From NCBI RefSeq assembly GCF_041088075.1, contig NZ_JBGCVY010000047.1:1-64000 (forward strand): a stretch of 64,000 nt of DNA, given 5' to 3'. Origin of the DNA: Mucilaginibacter_A sp041088075. GTDB taxonomy: Bacteria; Bacteroidota; Bacteroidia; Sphingobacteriales; Sphingobacteriaceae. The notes under the pieces are model-generated. The model did not search any database and had not been told where the DNA came from. It saw only the letters and a program-made list of their open reading frames with translations. Made by a program: the position numbers and the translations under genes. Of this stretch, positions 9,005 to 17,663 are shown one piece after another; the stretch's first letter is position 1, and the number at the start of each line of letters is the position of its first letter.

Positions 9005-10406
9005 CCAAATCCGGCCGGAACGTTTTTTTGTGCTGTATTTACCCTGTGGGTTTTCCTGGCTGTTCGATGCATTGCCCCAAACATCCTATTTAATTGCCTG
9101 GCTGGGGTCGTTTTTTATTTTTTTAATTACGATTTCCGGATGGGTAAAACCAATCCCAAAAGACCGTTCTTTAAGCGAACAGTTGATGCGGCCACTGTTT
9201 TTAACACAACTAATTTTTGCAGGTTACATGTGCTGCACCACCTTGTTTTATTACCTGGATGCGTTGGGTTATGAGAACTTTCATCAGATGAACCGCCTTT
9301 TCAAACCTGATCCAAAAAAGTTGATGATGATTGCCGAATGTCAGCGTTATTATTGTCTCGGCCATGCTGCTTTCATAACCGGAACCTTGCTTTTTATGAA
9401 TTATCCGGTGCAAAAAAAGTATCAGTTACAAAACATAAGCCTTGCCGATTTTCTGCTTTATGTAGCCATTATTACCGTACCTGTTGCTATTTTATTTACG
9501 GCAATTCCGGGTTTAAACCAGTTTTCGGCTCAGTTTTCTACGTTAAGTTTTATTGCAGGCGCACTTGCATTGGCATTTGCCATCCCAATCCGTAAAACAC
9601 CGAATATCATCATTTCAGGCGTGTTGTTCGGCTTCAATTTCTATAAATCTGTTTTATCAGGTTATAAAGAACCGATTATTCTCAGCTTTTTGGTGCTGGC
9701 TATTTTTCTTTTTCCGTTTTATAAACGTATTGTAATCCTGGTTTTTGTGCCTTTGCTTTTTCTGGTTTTTGCCGTATTGCCAACATACAATCAGGTGTTT
9801 AGGCAAAATGCCTGGTCGGGCAATCTTTCTGCCGAAGATGCTTCCAAAGTAGCCTTAGACGCGGCTCTAAGTAATTCACTGGAGGCAAAAGACAGCAACT
9901 GGAGTTTCCTGGTTTTCAGGCTAAGCGAAATTGATATGTTTGTTAAGTACATCCAAAGCACACCTAAATACACGGGTTTTTACGGGATGAAAATGATCGG
10001 ACAATCATTTCAGTCGCTAATTCCGCGTGCCTTTTGGCCCGGCAAACCCAATACGGAAGATTTGGTGATGGAACGCGCTTTTAACGCAGGGATTGCAGCC
10101 AAAGGCATGAACGTTTCGGCAAAACCTGCTTTAATTGCTGATGCTTATCTGTTTGAAGGCGAGTTTGGGATTTTCTTTATCTTGCTGCTATACGGTGCTG
10201 TTAACCAATTTATTGCATTAAAAGCCGAAAGTTTATTCGGCGGTTATGTTTTGGGTACAGCTTTAATTTATTCCGGCTTGTTTCAGATTATGTGGCGCGG
10301 TTTAAGTTTTGAATTCCTGTTTAATTCTGTATTTTGGAGCTACATTAGTATGCTGTTGATTGCCAAATTATTGTATGGAACACGAATTTTAAAAATTGCG
10401 GATTGA
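8997..10406 (+). CDS. Wzy-like polytopic membrane protein, probably exosortase Y-associated
   Basis: 469 residues with about ten hydrophobic segments, and a soluble stretch around residues 260-350 that includes RLSEIDMFVKYIQSTPKY and IPRAFWPGKPNTEDLV. This large loop late in a multi-pass protein is the usual layout of O-antigen/oligosaccharide polymerases, and the RAFWPGKP region recurs in Bacteroidota oligosaccharide polymerase-like proteins. From memory, NCBI uses a family name 'exosortase Y-associated Wzy-like protein' for genes in this position. The downstream glycosyltransferase and GT2-exosortase fusion support that. It would polymerise repeat units in the periplasm. Confidence 0.65.
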   Translation: MFNQIRPERFFVLYLPCGFSWLFDALPQTSYLIAWLGSFFIFLITISGWVKPIPKDRSLSEQLMRPLFLTQLIFAGYMCCTTLFYYLDALGYENFHQMNRLFKPDPKKLMMIAECQRYYCLGHAAFITGTLLFMNYPVQKKYQLQNISLADFLLYVAIITVPVAILFTAIPGLNQFSAQFSTLSFIAGALALAFAIPIRKTPNIIISGVLFGFNFYKSVLSGYKEPIILSFLVLAIFLFPFYKRIVILVFVPLLFLVFAVLPTYNQVFRQNAWSGNLSAEDASKVALDAALSNSLEAKDSNWSFLVFRLSEIDMFVKYIQSTPKYTGFYGMKMIGQSFQSLIPRAFWPGKPNTEDLVMERAFNAGIAAKGMNVSAKPALIADAYLFEGEFGIFFILLLYGAVNQFIALKAESLFGGYVLGTALIYSGLFQIMWRGLSFEFLFNSVFWSYISMLLIAKLLYGTRILKIAD

Positions 10407-11563
10407 AAATTATCCAAATTAGTGCTTCTTATAAACCGGCTGTTGTTTATGGTGGCCCAACCATGTCGGTTTCTAAATTAAGTGAAGAACTTTGGAAGAA
10501 CAGCATACAGATAGAAGTTTTTACTACGCTGGCCAACGGCAAAACCGAGCTTTCTTTTCCAGCCGGCCAAATTACCTGGATGGATGAAGTACCTGTACAT
10601 TTTTTTAAACGGCTCACAAAAGACCATTCCCATTTTTCGCCGGCGTTGCTAAAACATCTTTTTAAAACGATTAATCAAAGCAAAGAACCTATAATCATCC
10701 ACATCCATGCCTGGTGGAATTTGGTTTCGATGTTGGCCTGTTTGATCGCGCAGCTTAAAAAAGTGCCCGTAATCCTGTCACCGCGCGGCACGCTGAGCAG
10801 TTATTCTTTCAACAACAACCACCCGGTTTTTAAAAAATGGATACATCTTTTAGCTGGTAAAAAACTGTTGTCGAAATGCTTTTTTCATGCCACAAGCGAA
10901 CAGGAAAAATCTGATCTGCTGCAATTGTTTAGCCCAAAATTAGTGCAGGTTGTTCCGAATTTCATTCGGCTTCCCGCCATTTCAAAACAAACGTTTAACC
11001 ATCAATCACCCGTTTTAAAACTGCTTTTTTTGTCAAGAATTGAAGCTATAAAAAGATTAGAGGTTTTGCTGGAAGCGTTGGATAGCGTTAACTTTCCGTA
11101 CCAGTTAACCATTGCCGGAAATGGAGAAGCAGCATACATCCGTTCGCTCGAAAAAATAGTGGCTAAAAGAAGCATGCAGCCTTTTGTAAAATGGATCGGT
11201 TTCCAACACCACGACGTTAAATTTGACGTTTTACAAGCGCACGATTTGCTGGTGCTTCCTTCGCATAACGAAAATTTTGGCAACGTGGTGATTGAATCTT
11301 TAAGTGTTGGCACAGCGGTTTTAATCAGCAATCAGGTTGGTTTGGCTGATTATATCCAAGCAAATAATTTGGGCTGGACGTTTGACAACCAACCCGAAAA
11401 ATTGAGGGAAGCTTTGTTTAAGATCAATAACCATCGCCATCGTTTAGACCAAATCCGATTAAATGCACCCAAAAAAGTGCGGGAAGATTTTGCCGACGGG
11501 CAATTGGTAAAACAGTACATCGGTTTGTACCGGGAAGTGTTGGAGAAAAGTTATCCGCGATGA
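10403..11563 (+). CDS. Glycosyltransferase family 4, probably XrtY-associated
   Basis: 386 residues, TTG start in a TTGA overlap with the Wzy-like gene. It starts KIIQISASYKPAVVYGGPT, with the GGP acceptor loop. HIHAWWNLVSMLAC and LSPRGTLSSYSF follow near residues 95 and 130, the donor domain opens at LFLSRIEAIKRLEVLLEAL, and ENFGNVVIESLSVGTAV near residue 290 gives the E-x7-E motif. Its position immediately before the exosortase fusion matches what I recall of the NCBI family 'XrtY-associated glycosyltransferase XYAG1'. That identity is inference from context; the GT4 assignment is firm. Confidence 0.82.
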   Translation: MKIIQISASYKPAVVYGGPTMSVSKLSEELWKNSIQIEVFTTLANGKTELSFPAGQITWMDEVPVHFFKRLTKDHSHFSPALLKHLFKTINQSKEPIIIHIHAWWNLVSMLACLIAQLKKVPVILSPRGTLSSYSFNNNHPVFKKWIHLLAGKKLLSKCFFHATSEQEKSDLLQLFSPKLVQVVPNFIRLPAISKQTFNHQSPVLKLLFLSRIEAIKRLEVLLEALDSVNFPYQLTIAGNGEAAYIRSLEKIVAKRSMQPFVKWIGFQHHDVKFDVLQAHDLLVLPSHNENFGNVVIESLSVGTAVLISNQVGLADYIQANNLGWTFDNQPEKLREALFKINNHRHRLDQIRLNAPKKVREDFADGQLVKQYIGLYREVLEKSYPR

Positions 11564-12960
11564 TGCCTTTTTCCTTTATCATTTTAACTTTTAACGAGGA
11601 AATGCACTTGCCGCGTTTACTGCAATCCATCCAAATTTTAAACGCACCAATTTTTGTTTTGGATTCGGGAAGTACTGACGCTACTTTGCAGATCTGCAAA
11701 AAATACCAGGTAAAAACAGCATTCCATCCCTTTGAAAACCATCCCAAACAATGGGACTTTGCGCTAAAGAGCTTTCCTGTAAAAACGCCTTGGGTTATTT
11801 GTCTGGATGCCGATCAGGAAGTTTCGCCCGAGCTTCTTTTACGGCTTAAAAATTTTGATGAACAGGAACACGCGGATGTTAACGGCATTTACTTTAACCG
11901 AAAAAATTATTTTAAAGGAAGCTGGATTAAACACGGCGGTTATTATCCGTTTTATTTGCTCAAAATGTTTCGTTATGGTGTTGGTTTTTCTGATCTGAAC
12001 GAGAACATGGACCACCGTTTTATCGTTCCCGACAAAACCAAAATCTGGAAAAACGGACATTTACGTGAAGAAAATCTGAAAGAAAACCAAATCAGTTTTT
12101 GGATCGAGAAACACAACCGTTACAGCGATCTGTTGGCGCAGGAAGAAGTGGAACGCTTGCAAAAACTTCGGCAGCAAACTTTAAAACCCAAACTCACCGG
12201 CACGCCGGACGAACGCACCGCCTGGCTCAAAAACTTGTGGTGGAAATTGCCGCGTTACTGGCGGCCTGGCTTATACTTCTTTTACCGCATCATTTTTCAG
12301 CTTGGTTTTTTAGATGGAAAAACGGGAATTATTTTTCATTTTTTGCAAGGGTTTTGGTTCAGGCTGATGGTTGATGTAAAAATGGATGAGCTGTTGCAGC
12401 AGCAAAAGATTGAGTTTGATAAACCTGTTTCAACAAAAAAACCAGCCTTAGAATTTGCGTTCCGCTTGGTTTTATTGTTTGTCTTTTTCTACGGTTTCAA
12501 CTTGTTTTACAACGGCTTGATGGCGCCCGGCGGAAACTACAACCAATATTTGGCGCAGCATTTTAACTACATCCAGGCTTTGCGCAATTTCTTGCTACAA
12601 TCCAGTTCTACAGGTTTAAGCTGGTTGGGCTATTCCACCAAAACCAATAATTTTGAACTGATGGCTATCGGCCACAACAAAATCAACTTGGCTTATGATT
12701 GCTTGGGATTGGGCGTGATGAGCTTTTTAACCGCTTTTGCAATTAGTTTTCCGGCTAAATTAAAATCAAAATTAACGCTGCTTTTGGGTTGTGTTATCGG
12801 CTTTCAACTGCTTAATATCCTGCGTTTTATGCTGCTGGCTTTGTATTGGAAAAGCGGTGCCATCAACCATCATACTGTTTTTAACCTGCTGATTTATATG
12901 TTGATTATGGTTACGCTTTATTGGTTTATCGAAAAAAGTACGGTAAAAGAAGCATCGTGA
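11560..12960 (+). CDS. xrtY: GT2 glycosyltransferase fused to an exosortase (XrtY-type)
   Basis: 466 residues in two parts. Residues 1 to about 290 are a family 2 glycosyltransferase: FSFIILTFNEEMHLPRLL, LDSGSTDATLQICKKY and the metal-binding CLDADQEV. Residues 300-460 are a multi-pass membrane domain with Cys381 (YDCLGLG), Arg422 (NILRFMLL) and His437/His438 (INHHTVF). That Cys-Arg-His order, and the 41-residue Cys-Arg spacing, match the catalytic set of the exosortase/archaeosortase superfamily. Exosortases cut and transfer proteins bearing a C-terminal sorting tail, so the fusion suggests glycan synthesis linked to protein anchoring. It overlaps the neighbouring genes at both ends (ATGA upstream). 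The last codons contain the dispersed motif (VKEAS stop). Confidence 0.82.
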   Translation: MMPFSFIILTFNEEMHLPRLLQSIQILNAPIFVLDSGSTDATLQICKKYQVKTAFHPFENHPKQWDFALKSFPVKTPWVICLDADQEVSPELLLRLKNFDEQEHADVNGIYFNRKNYFKGSWIKHGGYYPFYLLKMFRYGVGFSDLNENMDHRFIVPDKTKIWKNGHLREENLKENQISFWIEKHNRYSDLLAQEEVERLQKLRQQTLKPKLTGTPDERTAWLKNLWWKLPRYWRPGLYFFYRIIFQLGFLDGKTGIIFHFLQGFWFRLMVDVKMDELLQQQKIEFDKPVSTKKPALEFAFRLVLLFVFFYGFNLFYNGLMAPGGNYNQYLAQHFNYIQALRNFLLQSSSTGLSWLGYSTKTNNFELMAIGHNKINLAYDCLGLGVMSFLTAFAISFPAKLKSKLTLLLGCVIGFQLLNILRFMLLALYWKSGAINHHTVFNLLIYMLIMVTLYWFIEKSTVKEAS

Positions 12961-13550
12961 TGCAAGGAAAAACCAATTTAGCGGCTTATAATAATCATCA
13001 TTATCATCCCGGCGCGGGTTGGTTAAAAAGGACTTTGTGGTTTTACGTGAGTGCGCTGATTTTCAAAACTTCTCTTTTTCCGTCTTCATCATTTAAAGTT
13101 TTTTTGTTGCGGTTATTTGGGGCGAAGTTGGGCCAAGGTTTGGTGCTGCGGCATCGGCTCAACATCAAATATCCGTGGTTTTTAGTTGTGGGCGATTACA
13201 GTTGGATTGGCGAAGGCGTTTGGATTGATAATTTGGTTCCGGTTAAGATTGGTGCAAATGTTTGTTTGTCGCAAGGCGTGATGCTGCAAACCGGAAACCA
13301 TGATTTTTCTAAACAAAACTTTGATTTGATTACCGGTGAAATTGTGCTGGAAAACGGCGTTTGGATCGGCGCAAAAGCTATCGTTTGCCCAAATGTTTGT
13401 GCCGAAGAACATGCCGTTCTAACTGCCGGCAGCATCGCCAGCAAAAACTTGGAAGCGTACTTTGTTTACCAGGGAAACCCGGCGGTTAAAGTTAAAAAAC
13501 GGGAAATTAAGGTTCATGATTTTATACCGATAAAAGAAGTATGGAGTTAG
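12960..13550 (+). CDS. WcaF-like hexapeptide-repeat acetyltransferase
   Basis: 196 residues from the ATG that overlaps the exosortase stop by one base; the longer in-frame start lies inside the upstream gene. The region from about residue 70 to 180 shows left-handed beta-helix hexapeptide character (YSWIGEGVWIDNLVPVKIG, ENGVWIGAKAIVCPNVC), with the TGNHDFSKQNFDL active-site loop typical of colanic acid WcaF-type acetyltransferases using acetyl-CoA. It would O-acetylate a sugar of the polysaccharide. Last gene of the operon; its final codons (IKEVWS) are encoded by a copy of the dispersed TAAAAGAAGTAT motif. Confidence 0.85.
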   Translation: MQGKTNLAAYNNHHYHPGAGWLKRTLWFYVSALIFKTSLFPSSSFKVFLLRLFGAKLGQGLVLRHRLNIKYPWFLVVGDYSWIGEGVWIDNLVPVKIGANVCLSQGVMLQTGNHDFSKQNFDLITGEIVLENGVWIGAKAIVCPNVCAEEHAVLTAGSIASKNLEAYFVYQGNPAVKVKKREIKVHDFIPIKEVWS

Positions 13551-13907
13551 TCATCCTGAAATTTTTTCAGGATCCCTCTTCCACGGTTGAAACATTTATG
13601 ATGAGATACCGAAAAAATTTCTGCATGACAAAAACCAATTTTATGTTGATAAAAGAAGCATCGAGTTAGTCATCCTGAAATTTTTTCAGGATCCCTCTTC
13701 CACGGTTGAAACCTTGCTTGTGGGATGCCGAAAAAATTTCGGCATGACAAAAACCAGTTTTACGCCGATAAAAGAAGCATCAAGTTAGTCATCCTGAAAT
13801 TTTTTCAGGATCCCTCTTCCACGGACGAGACCTTGCTTGTGGGATGCCGAAAAAATTTCGGCATGACAAAAACATAACGCACCAAATTTATCCCAGTAAA
13901 AGAAGTA
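13546..13907. repeat. Three tandem 119-bp units carrying a hairpin plus the dispersed motif
   Basis: Units begin at 13546, 13665 and 13784 with GTTAGTCATCCTGAAA. Each contains an inner inverted repeat (TCATCCTGAAA with TTTCAGGAT), an outer one (GTCATCC with GGCATGAC), a CCACGG spacer and, at its 3' end, one copy of TAAAAGAAGCAT or TAAAAGAAGTAT. The array fills the gap between the glycan operon and the convergent obgE gene. A related single unit lies at 43822-43949. No coding potential is apparent. Confidence 0.9.
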
Positions 13908-13909
13908 TG

Positions 13910-14908
13910 TTAAGCGTTGATCGCTTTCCACAGCAAATCCTTCAATTCCGTTAAACCTTTTTGCTGAACGGAGGAAATAAAAACTGCCGGAATGTTTTCG
14001 GGCAACTCTTTTTTTAATTCTGCCTGCAATTCTTCGTCCAACAAATCAGATTTGGTGATGGCCAAAACGCGTGGCTTTTGCATCAGCTCCGGGTTGTATT
14101 CTTCCAGTTCGTGCAGTAAAATTTCGTACTCTTCTTTCAACGTCCGGTTAGTGTCCGCCGGGATCATAAACAGCAAAACCGAATTGCGTTCGATGTGCCG
14201 CAAAAAACGAAACCCCAACCCTTTTCCGGTTGATGCGCCTTCAATAATCCCTGGAATATCGGCCATCACAAAAGATTTGTTATCGCGGTAAGCCACAATT
14301 CCCAAATTCGGAACCAACGTGGTGAAAGCGTAATCGGCAATTTCCGGTTTGGCCGCGCTCACTACGGATAACAACGTTGATTTTCCGGCATTAGGGAATC
14401 CGACTAAACCCACATCGGCCAGCACTTTTAACTCCAGAATATTCCATTCCTCTTTTCCCGGCTCGCCCGGCTGCGCAAAACGCGGCGTTTGTTGTGTGGC
14501 CGATTTAAAATGCCAATTGCCCAAACCGCCACGGCCGCCCGGTGTTAATATTTTTGTTTCGCCGTCTTTCGTGATCTCGAATAAAACTTCGCCGGTTTCT
14601 GCATTTTTGGCGATGGTTCCCAAAGGCACTTCTAAAATTTCATCTTTTCCGTTTTTGCCGGTGCTGGTTGCACTTCCGCCTGCACCGCCGTTTTCGGCAA
14701 TCACATGTTTACGAAATTTAAGGTGAAGCATGGTCCACAATTGTGCGTTTCCTTTTACAATCACGTGTCCGCCCCTGCCGCCGTCGCCTCCATCCGGACC
14801 GCCGGTTGCCGTATGTTTATCACGGTGCAAATGCGCCGAACCCGCACCGCCATGACCGGAACGACAATTGATTTTTACGTAATCAACAAAATTAGAGCCT
14901 TGAGACAT
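13910..14908 (-). CDS. obgE: GTPase Obg (ribosome assembly)
   Basis: 332 residues. The N-terminal glycine-rich Obg fold (residues 1 to about 157) includes GGDGGDGGRGGHV-like repeats and the NWHFKSATQQTPRFAQPG segment. It is followed by a G domain with the P-loop GFPNAGKST near residue 165, the DIPGIIEGAS switch II and TKSD near 285. Obg binds the 50S subunit and couples ribosome maturation to nucleotide status. The protein is close to the short Bacteroidota length, without a C-terminal OCT domain. It lies downstream of adk on the same strand, with a low-complexity spacer between. Confidence 0.97.
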   Translation of the reverse strand: MSQGSNFVDYVKINCRSGHGGAGSAHLHRDKHTATGGPDGGDGGRGGHVIVKGNAQLWTMLHLKFRKHVIAENGGAGGSATSTGKNGKDEILEVPLGTIAKNAETGEVLFEITKDGETKILTPGGRGGLGNWHFKSATQQTPRFAQPGEPGKEEWNILELKVLADVGLVGFPNAGKSTLLSVVSAAKPEIADYAFTTLVPNLGIVAYRDNKSFVMADIPGIIEGASTGKGLGFRFLRHIERNSVLLFMIPADTNRTLKEEYEILLHELEEYNPELMQKPRVLAITKSDLLDEELQAELKKELPENIPAVFISSVQQKGLTELKDLLWKAINA

Positions 14909-15009
14909 GGTTTAAGGTGAAAGGTTTTGAGGAGAAAGGTTAATGGTTAATGGTTCATAGTCAATGGACAAAGCTGATGGCTAACGGCTGAGAGCTGATG
15001 GCTTCTACC
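14909..15009. repeat. Low-complexity text-like repeat between adk and obgE
   Basis: Imperfect repeats of AAGGTTAATGGTTAATGG and AGCTGATGGC type fill the whole gap, ending CTCAAACCTCAAACC. The same style of sequence recurs in other operon gaps and inside ispG. Confidence 0.7.
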
Positions 15010-15585
15010 TCAAACCTCAAACCTATCAACCACTTTACATAAATCAGCAAAAATCGTGTCAATATTTCCGATGCCGTTTATTTTGTCCAATTTTCCCTGC
15101 GCTTCGTAATATGGTAAAACTTGAACTGTTTTGGTAAAGTATTCTTCAATGCGTTTTTTTAGTTTTTCGGCATCGTCGTCCGGCCGGTTGGTAACTTTAT
15201 GGCGTTCGGCAATTCTTCGTGTCAGTTCTTCCTGGGTTACATCAAGCGCAATTACGGCTGTAATCTTTTCGTTTATACCGGCCAAAAAAGCATCTAAAGC
15301 TTCGGCTTGCGGAACGGTGCGCGGAAACCCGTCAAAAATAAAACCTTTGGCTTGCGGGTTTTGCTTTACTTCTTCTTCCAGCATCGCAATCGTAACTGCA
15401 TCCGGAACCAATTGTCCGTCAGCAATTAACTGGCTCACTTTTTTGCCTAATTCAGTTTGAAGTTTAATGTGCGCCCGAAAAATATCGCCGGTAGAAATGT
15501 GCATCAATTGGTAGTGGTCAATCAGTTTTTGCGATTGTGTACCTTTTCCGGCGCCTGGCGGGCCAAACAATACTAAGTTAAGCAT
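15010..15585 (-). CDS. adk: Adenylate kinase
   Basis: 191 residues. Converts ATP and AMP to two ADP in the cytoplasm. The P-loop GPPGAGKGTQ is at residues 8-17, the AMP-binding STGDIFR follows near 33, and FDGFPRTVPQAEALD near 85 is the adenylate kinase signature. The LID segment is the short form without zinc-binding cysteines (ERHKVTNRPDDDAEKLKKR). The length matches other Bacteroidota short adenylate kinases. A hairpin and a tRNA gene lie just upstream on the same strand. Confidence 0.97.
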   Translation of the reverse strand: MLNLVLFGPPGAGKGTQSQKLIDHYQLMHISTGDIFRAHIKLQTELGKKVSQLIADGQLVPDAVTIAMLEEEVKQNPQAKGFIFDGFPRTVPQAEALDAFLAGINEKITAVIALDVTQEELTRRIAERHKVTNRPDDDAEKLKKRIEEYFTKTVQVLPYYEAQGKLDKINGIGNIDTIFADLCKVVDRFEV

Positions 15586-15598
15586 GTAGTTTTCATTT

Positions 15599-15632
15599 AA
15601 AAAGCCTTTTCGGTTGTACCAAAAAGGCTTTT
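15599..15632 (-). terminator. Intrinsic terminator hairpin downstream of tRNA-Arg
   Basis: AAAAGCCTTTT and AAAAGGCTTTT form a perfect 11-bp inverted repeat around a CGGTTGTACC loop, with T-rich flanks on both strands. It lies just 3' of the tRNA and 14 bp before adk, so it probably ends the tRNA transcript. Confidence 0.75.
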
Positions 15633-15640
15633 AGGTGGTG

Positions 15641-15714
15641 TGCACTTGTAGGGATTCGAACCCCAAACCTTCTCATCCGTAGTGAGATGCTCTATCCAAT
15701 TGAGCTACAAATGC
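15641..15714 (-). tRNA. tRNA-Arg (anticodon ACG)
   Basis: The reverse complement folds as a complete cloverleaf. The acceptor is GCATTTG/CAAGTGC with one G-T pair, the D arm is GCTC..GAGC, and the anticodon stem is TCTCA/TGAGA with loop CTACGGA, giving anticodon ACG. The T arm is TGGGG-TTCGAAT-CCCTA. The discriminator base is A, and CCA is not encoded. No second tRNA is present nearby. Confidence 0.95.
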
Positions 15715-15824
15715 TTTTTTACAGATTGCAAAAATAACATACTTTTTTAATCCGTTATAATTTTTTTGAAATTACTTGATGAGTGCATCAATGGCAGGTT
15801 TAAACTTTTCAAAATCGACACAAT

Positions 15825-15868
15825 TTTAACAGAATGTATTAACAAGTTTAACAGAATGTATTAACAAG
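15825..15868. repeat. Perfect 22-bp direct repeat, two units
   Basis: TTTAACAGAATGTATTAACA plus AG occurs twice back to back between the tRNA and atpD. The rest of the 350-bp gap holds one dispersed motif copy at 15894-15908 followed by GGCCTAAAA, and the atpD promoter. No gene is seen. Confidence 0.85.
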
Positions 15869-15990
15869 GAATCTTTGACACCAATTTTTAGGTGGTAAAA
15901 GAAGCATCGGCCTAAAAGAGAAGCTTTTTGTTTTTTAAAATAATTTGGGTTGAAGCATGAGAAAAGCCAATAATTTCTTTATCTAAAGCA

Positions 15991-16021
15991 TTGTAAATGC
16001 AGGCGGTAAAACTTACCTTTG
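15991..16021 (+). promoter_or_regulatory. Probable Bacteroidota sigma-A promoter of atpD
   Basis: TTG at 15991-15993 and TACCTTTG at 16014-16021 are 20 bp apart. They match the Bacteroidota minus-33 (TTTG/TTG) and minus-7 (TAnnTTTG) elements and would place the transcript start about 40 bp before the atpD ATG. Confidence 0.55.
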
Positions 16022-16066
16022 CAGTCCAAAAAAGCCTAATAAAGCTTATATAAATAAAAAACATAT

Positions 16067-17572
16067 ATGCCAAACATTGGAAAAATATCACAAATTATCG
16101 GCCCTGTAGTTGACGTTAGTTTTGCAGATGATGCGCATTTGCCCCAGATTTTTGACGCACTGGAAATCACCAGGGACAACGGCCAAAAAGTTGTATTAGA
16201 AGTACAGCAGCATTTGGGCGAAGACCGGGTACGGACAATTGCGATGGATTCGACTGACGGTTTGCTGCGCGGGATGCCTGTTTTGGATACCAGTTCTCCG
16301 ATCCGGATGCCGGTTGGCGATCAGATTAAGGGCCGTTTATTTAATGTGGTTGGCGAAGCAATTGACGGAATTGGCGCGGTTGATAACGCAAAAGGTTATC
16401 CGATCCACAATGCGCCGCCGAAATTTGAAGAATTATCTACCGAAACTGAAATATTGTTTACCGGGATTAAAGTAATTGATTTATTGGCGCCTTACACCAA
16501 AGGCGGTAAAATCGGTTTGTTTGGCGGCGCGGGTGTTGGCAAAACCGTTTTGATTATGGAACTGGTAAACAACATTGCGAAAGCTTATGCCGGTTTATCG
16601 GTTTTTGCCGGTGTTGGCGAGCGTACCCGCGAAGGAAACGATTTATTGCGTGAGTTTATCGAATCGGGCGTTATCAATTATGGTGATGCGTTTTTGCATT
16701 CGATGGAAAAAGGCGATTGGGACTTGCCATCGGTAGATAAAGAAAAATTAAAAGAATCTAAAGCAACGTTGGTTTTTGGCCAGATGAACGAGCCTCCCGG
16801 TGCACGTGCGCGTGTGGCTTTATCCGGTTTAACCGTTGCAGAATATTTTCGTGATGGCGAAGGCGAAGGACAGGGAAAAGACATTCTGTTCTTCGTGGAC
16901 AATATTTTCCGCTTTACACAGGCCGGTGCAGAAGTATCGGCGTTGTTAGGCCGGATGCCGTCGGCCGTAGGTTACCAGCCAACTTTGGCCACCGAAATGG
17001 GCTTGATGCAGGAACGGATCACTTCTACCAAACGCGGTTCTATCACTTCCGTTCAGGCTGTTTATGTTCCTGCGGATGATTTGACCGATCCGGCACCGGC
17101 AACCACGTTCGCCCACTTGGATGCAACCACCGTACTTTCACGTAAAATTGCGGAGTTAGGGATTTATCCGGCTGTGGATCCTTTGGATTCTGCATCGCGT
17201 ATTTTGAACAAAACCGTTTTGGGCGACGAGCATTACAACACCGCGCAACGCGTTAAAGAAACTTTGCAACGCTACAAAGAATTGCAGGATATCATCGCGA
17301 TTTTAGGGATGGATGAGCTGTCCGAAGAAGATAAACTGACGGTTTCCCGTGCCCGCCGTGTGCAGCGTTTCCTGTCGCAGCCTTTCCACGTAGCTGAGCA
17401 ATTTACCGGCCTAAAAGGAGTATTGGTGGATATCAAAGAAACGATCAAAGGTTTCAACATGATTATGGACGGCGAAGTGGACGAATACCCGGAAGCTGCC
17501 TTTAACTTAGTTGGAAGCATTGAAGAAGCGATCGAAAAAGGTAAAAAATTATTAGCTGAAGCAAACGATTAG
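16067..17572 (+). CDS. atpD: F1F0 ATP synthase subunit beta
   Basis: 501 residues. Catalytic subunit of F1. The Walker A motif GGAGVGKT is at residues 153-160, GERTREGNDL follows near 184, Walker B is ILFFVDNIFRFTQAG near 268, and the ATP synthase alpha/beta signature PAVDPLDSAS is near 368. The N-terminal beta-barrel (KISQIIGPVVDVSF) is complete. Only atpC follows, so the remaining ATP synthase genes must lie elsewhere, the split arrangement common in Bacteroidota. Confidence 0.98.
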   Translation: MPNIGKISQIIGPVVDVSFADDAHLPQIFDALEITRDNGQKVVLEVQQHLGEDRVRTIAMDSTDGLLRGMPVLDTSSPIRMPVGDQIKGRLFNVVGEAIDGIGAVDNAKGYPIHNAPPKFEELSTETEILFTGIKVIDLLAPYTKGGKIGLFGGAGVGKTVLIMELVNNIAKAYAGLSVFAGVGERTREGNDLLREFIESGVINYGDAFLHSMEKGDWDLPSVDKEKLKESKATLVFGQMNEPPGARARVALSGLTVAEYFRDGEGEGQGKDILFFVDNIFRFTQAGAEVSALLGRMPSAVGYQPTLATEMGLMQERITSTKRGSITSVQAVYVPADDLTDPAPATTFAHLDATTVLSRKIAELGIYPAVDPLDSASRILNKTVLGDEHYNTAQRVKETLQRYKELQDIIAILGMDELSEEDKLTVSRARRVQRFLSQPFHVAEQFTGLKGVLVDIKETIKGFNMIMDGEVDEYPEAAFNLVGSIEEAIEKGKKLLAEAND

Positions 17573-17663
17573 TAAACAGGTATGAGGTATGAGGTATCAG
17601 GTAAACGCTTGAAAGTAACCTCACACCTGATACATCAAAACCCCACGCCTCACACCTAAAAAA
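17573..17663. repeat. Text-like inverted repeat between atpD and atpC
   Basis: GGTATGAGGTATCAGGT on one side and ACCTGATACATC / GCCTCACACCT on the other form an imperfect hairpin filling the atpD-atpC gap. It belongs to the same low-complexity class seen at 28642-28722 and within ispG. Confidence 0.65.

Noticed and set aside
13546..13907. Three tandem repeats considered as a CRISPR array
   Set aside because: Units are 119 bp and near-identical throughout, with no short repeat alternating with unique spacers, and no cas genes are near.
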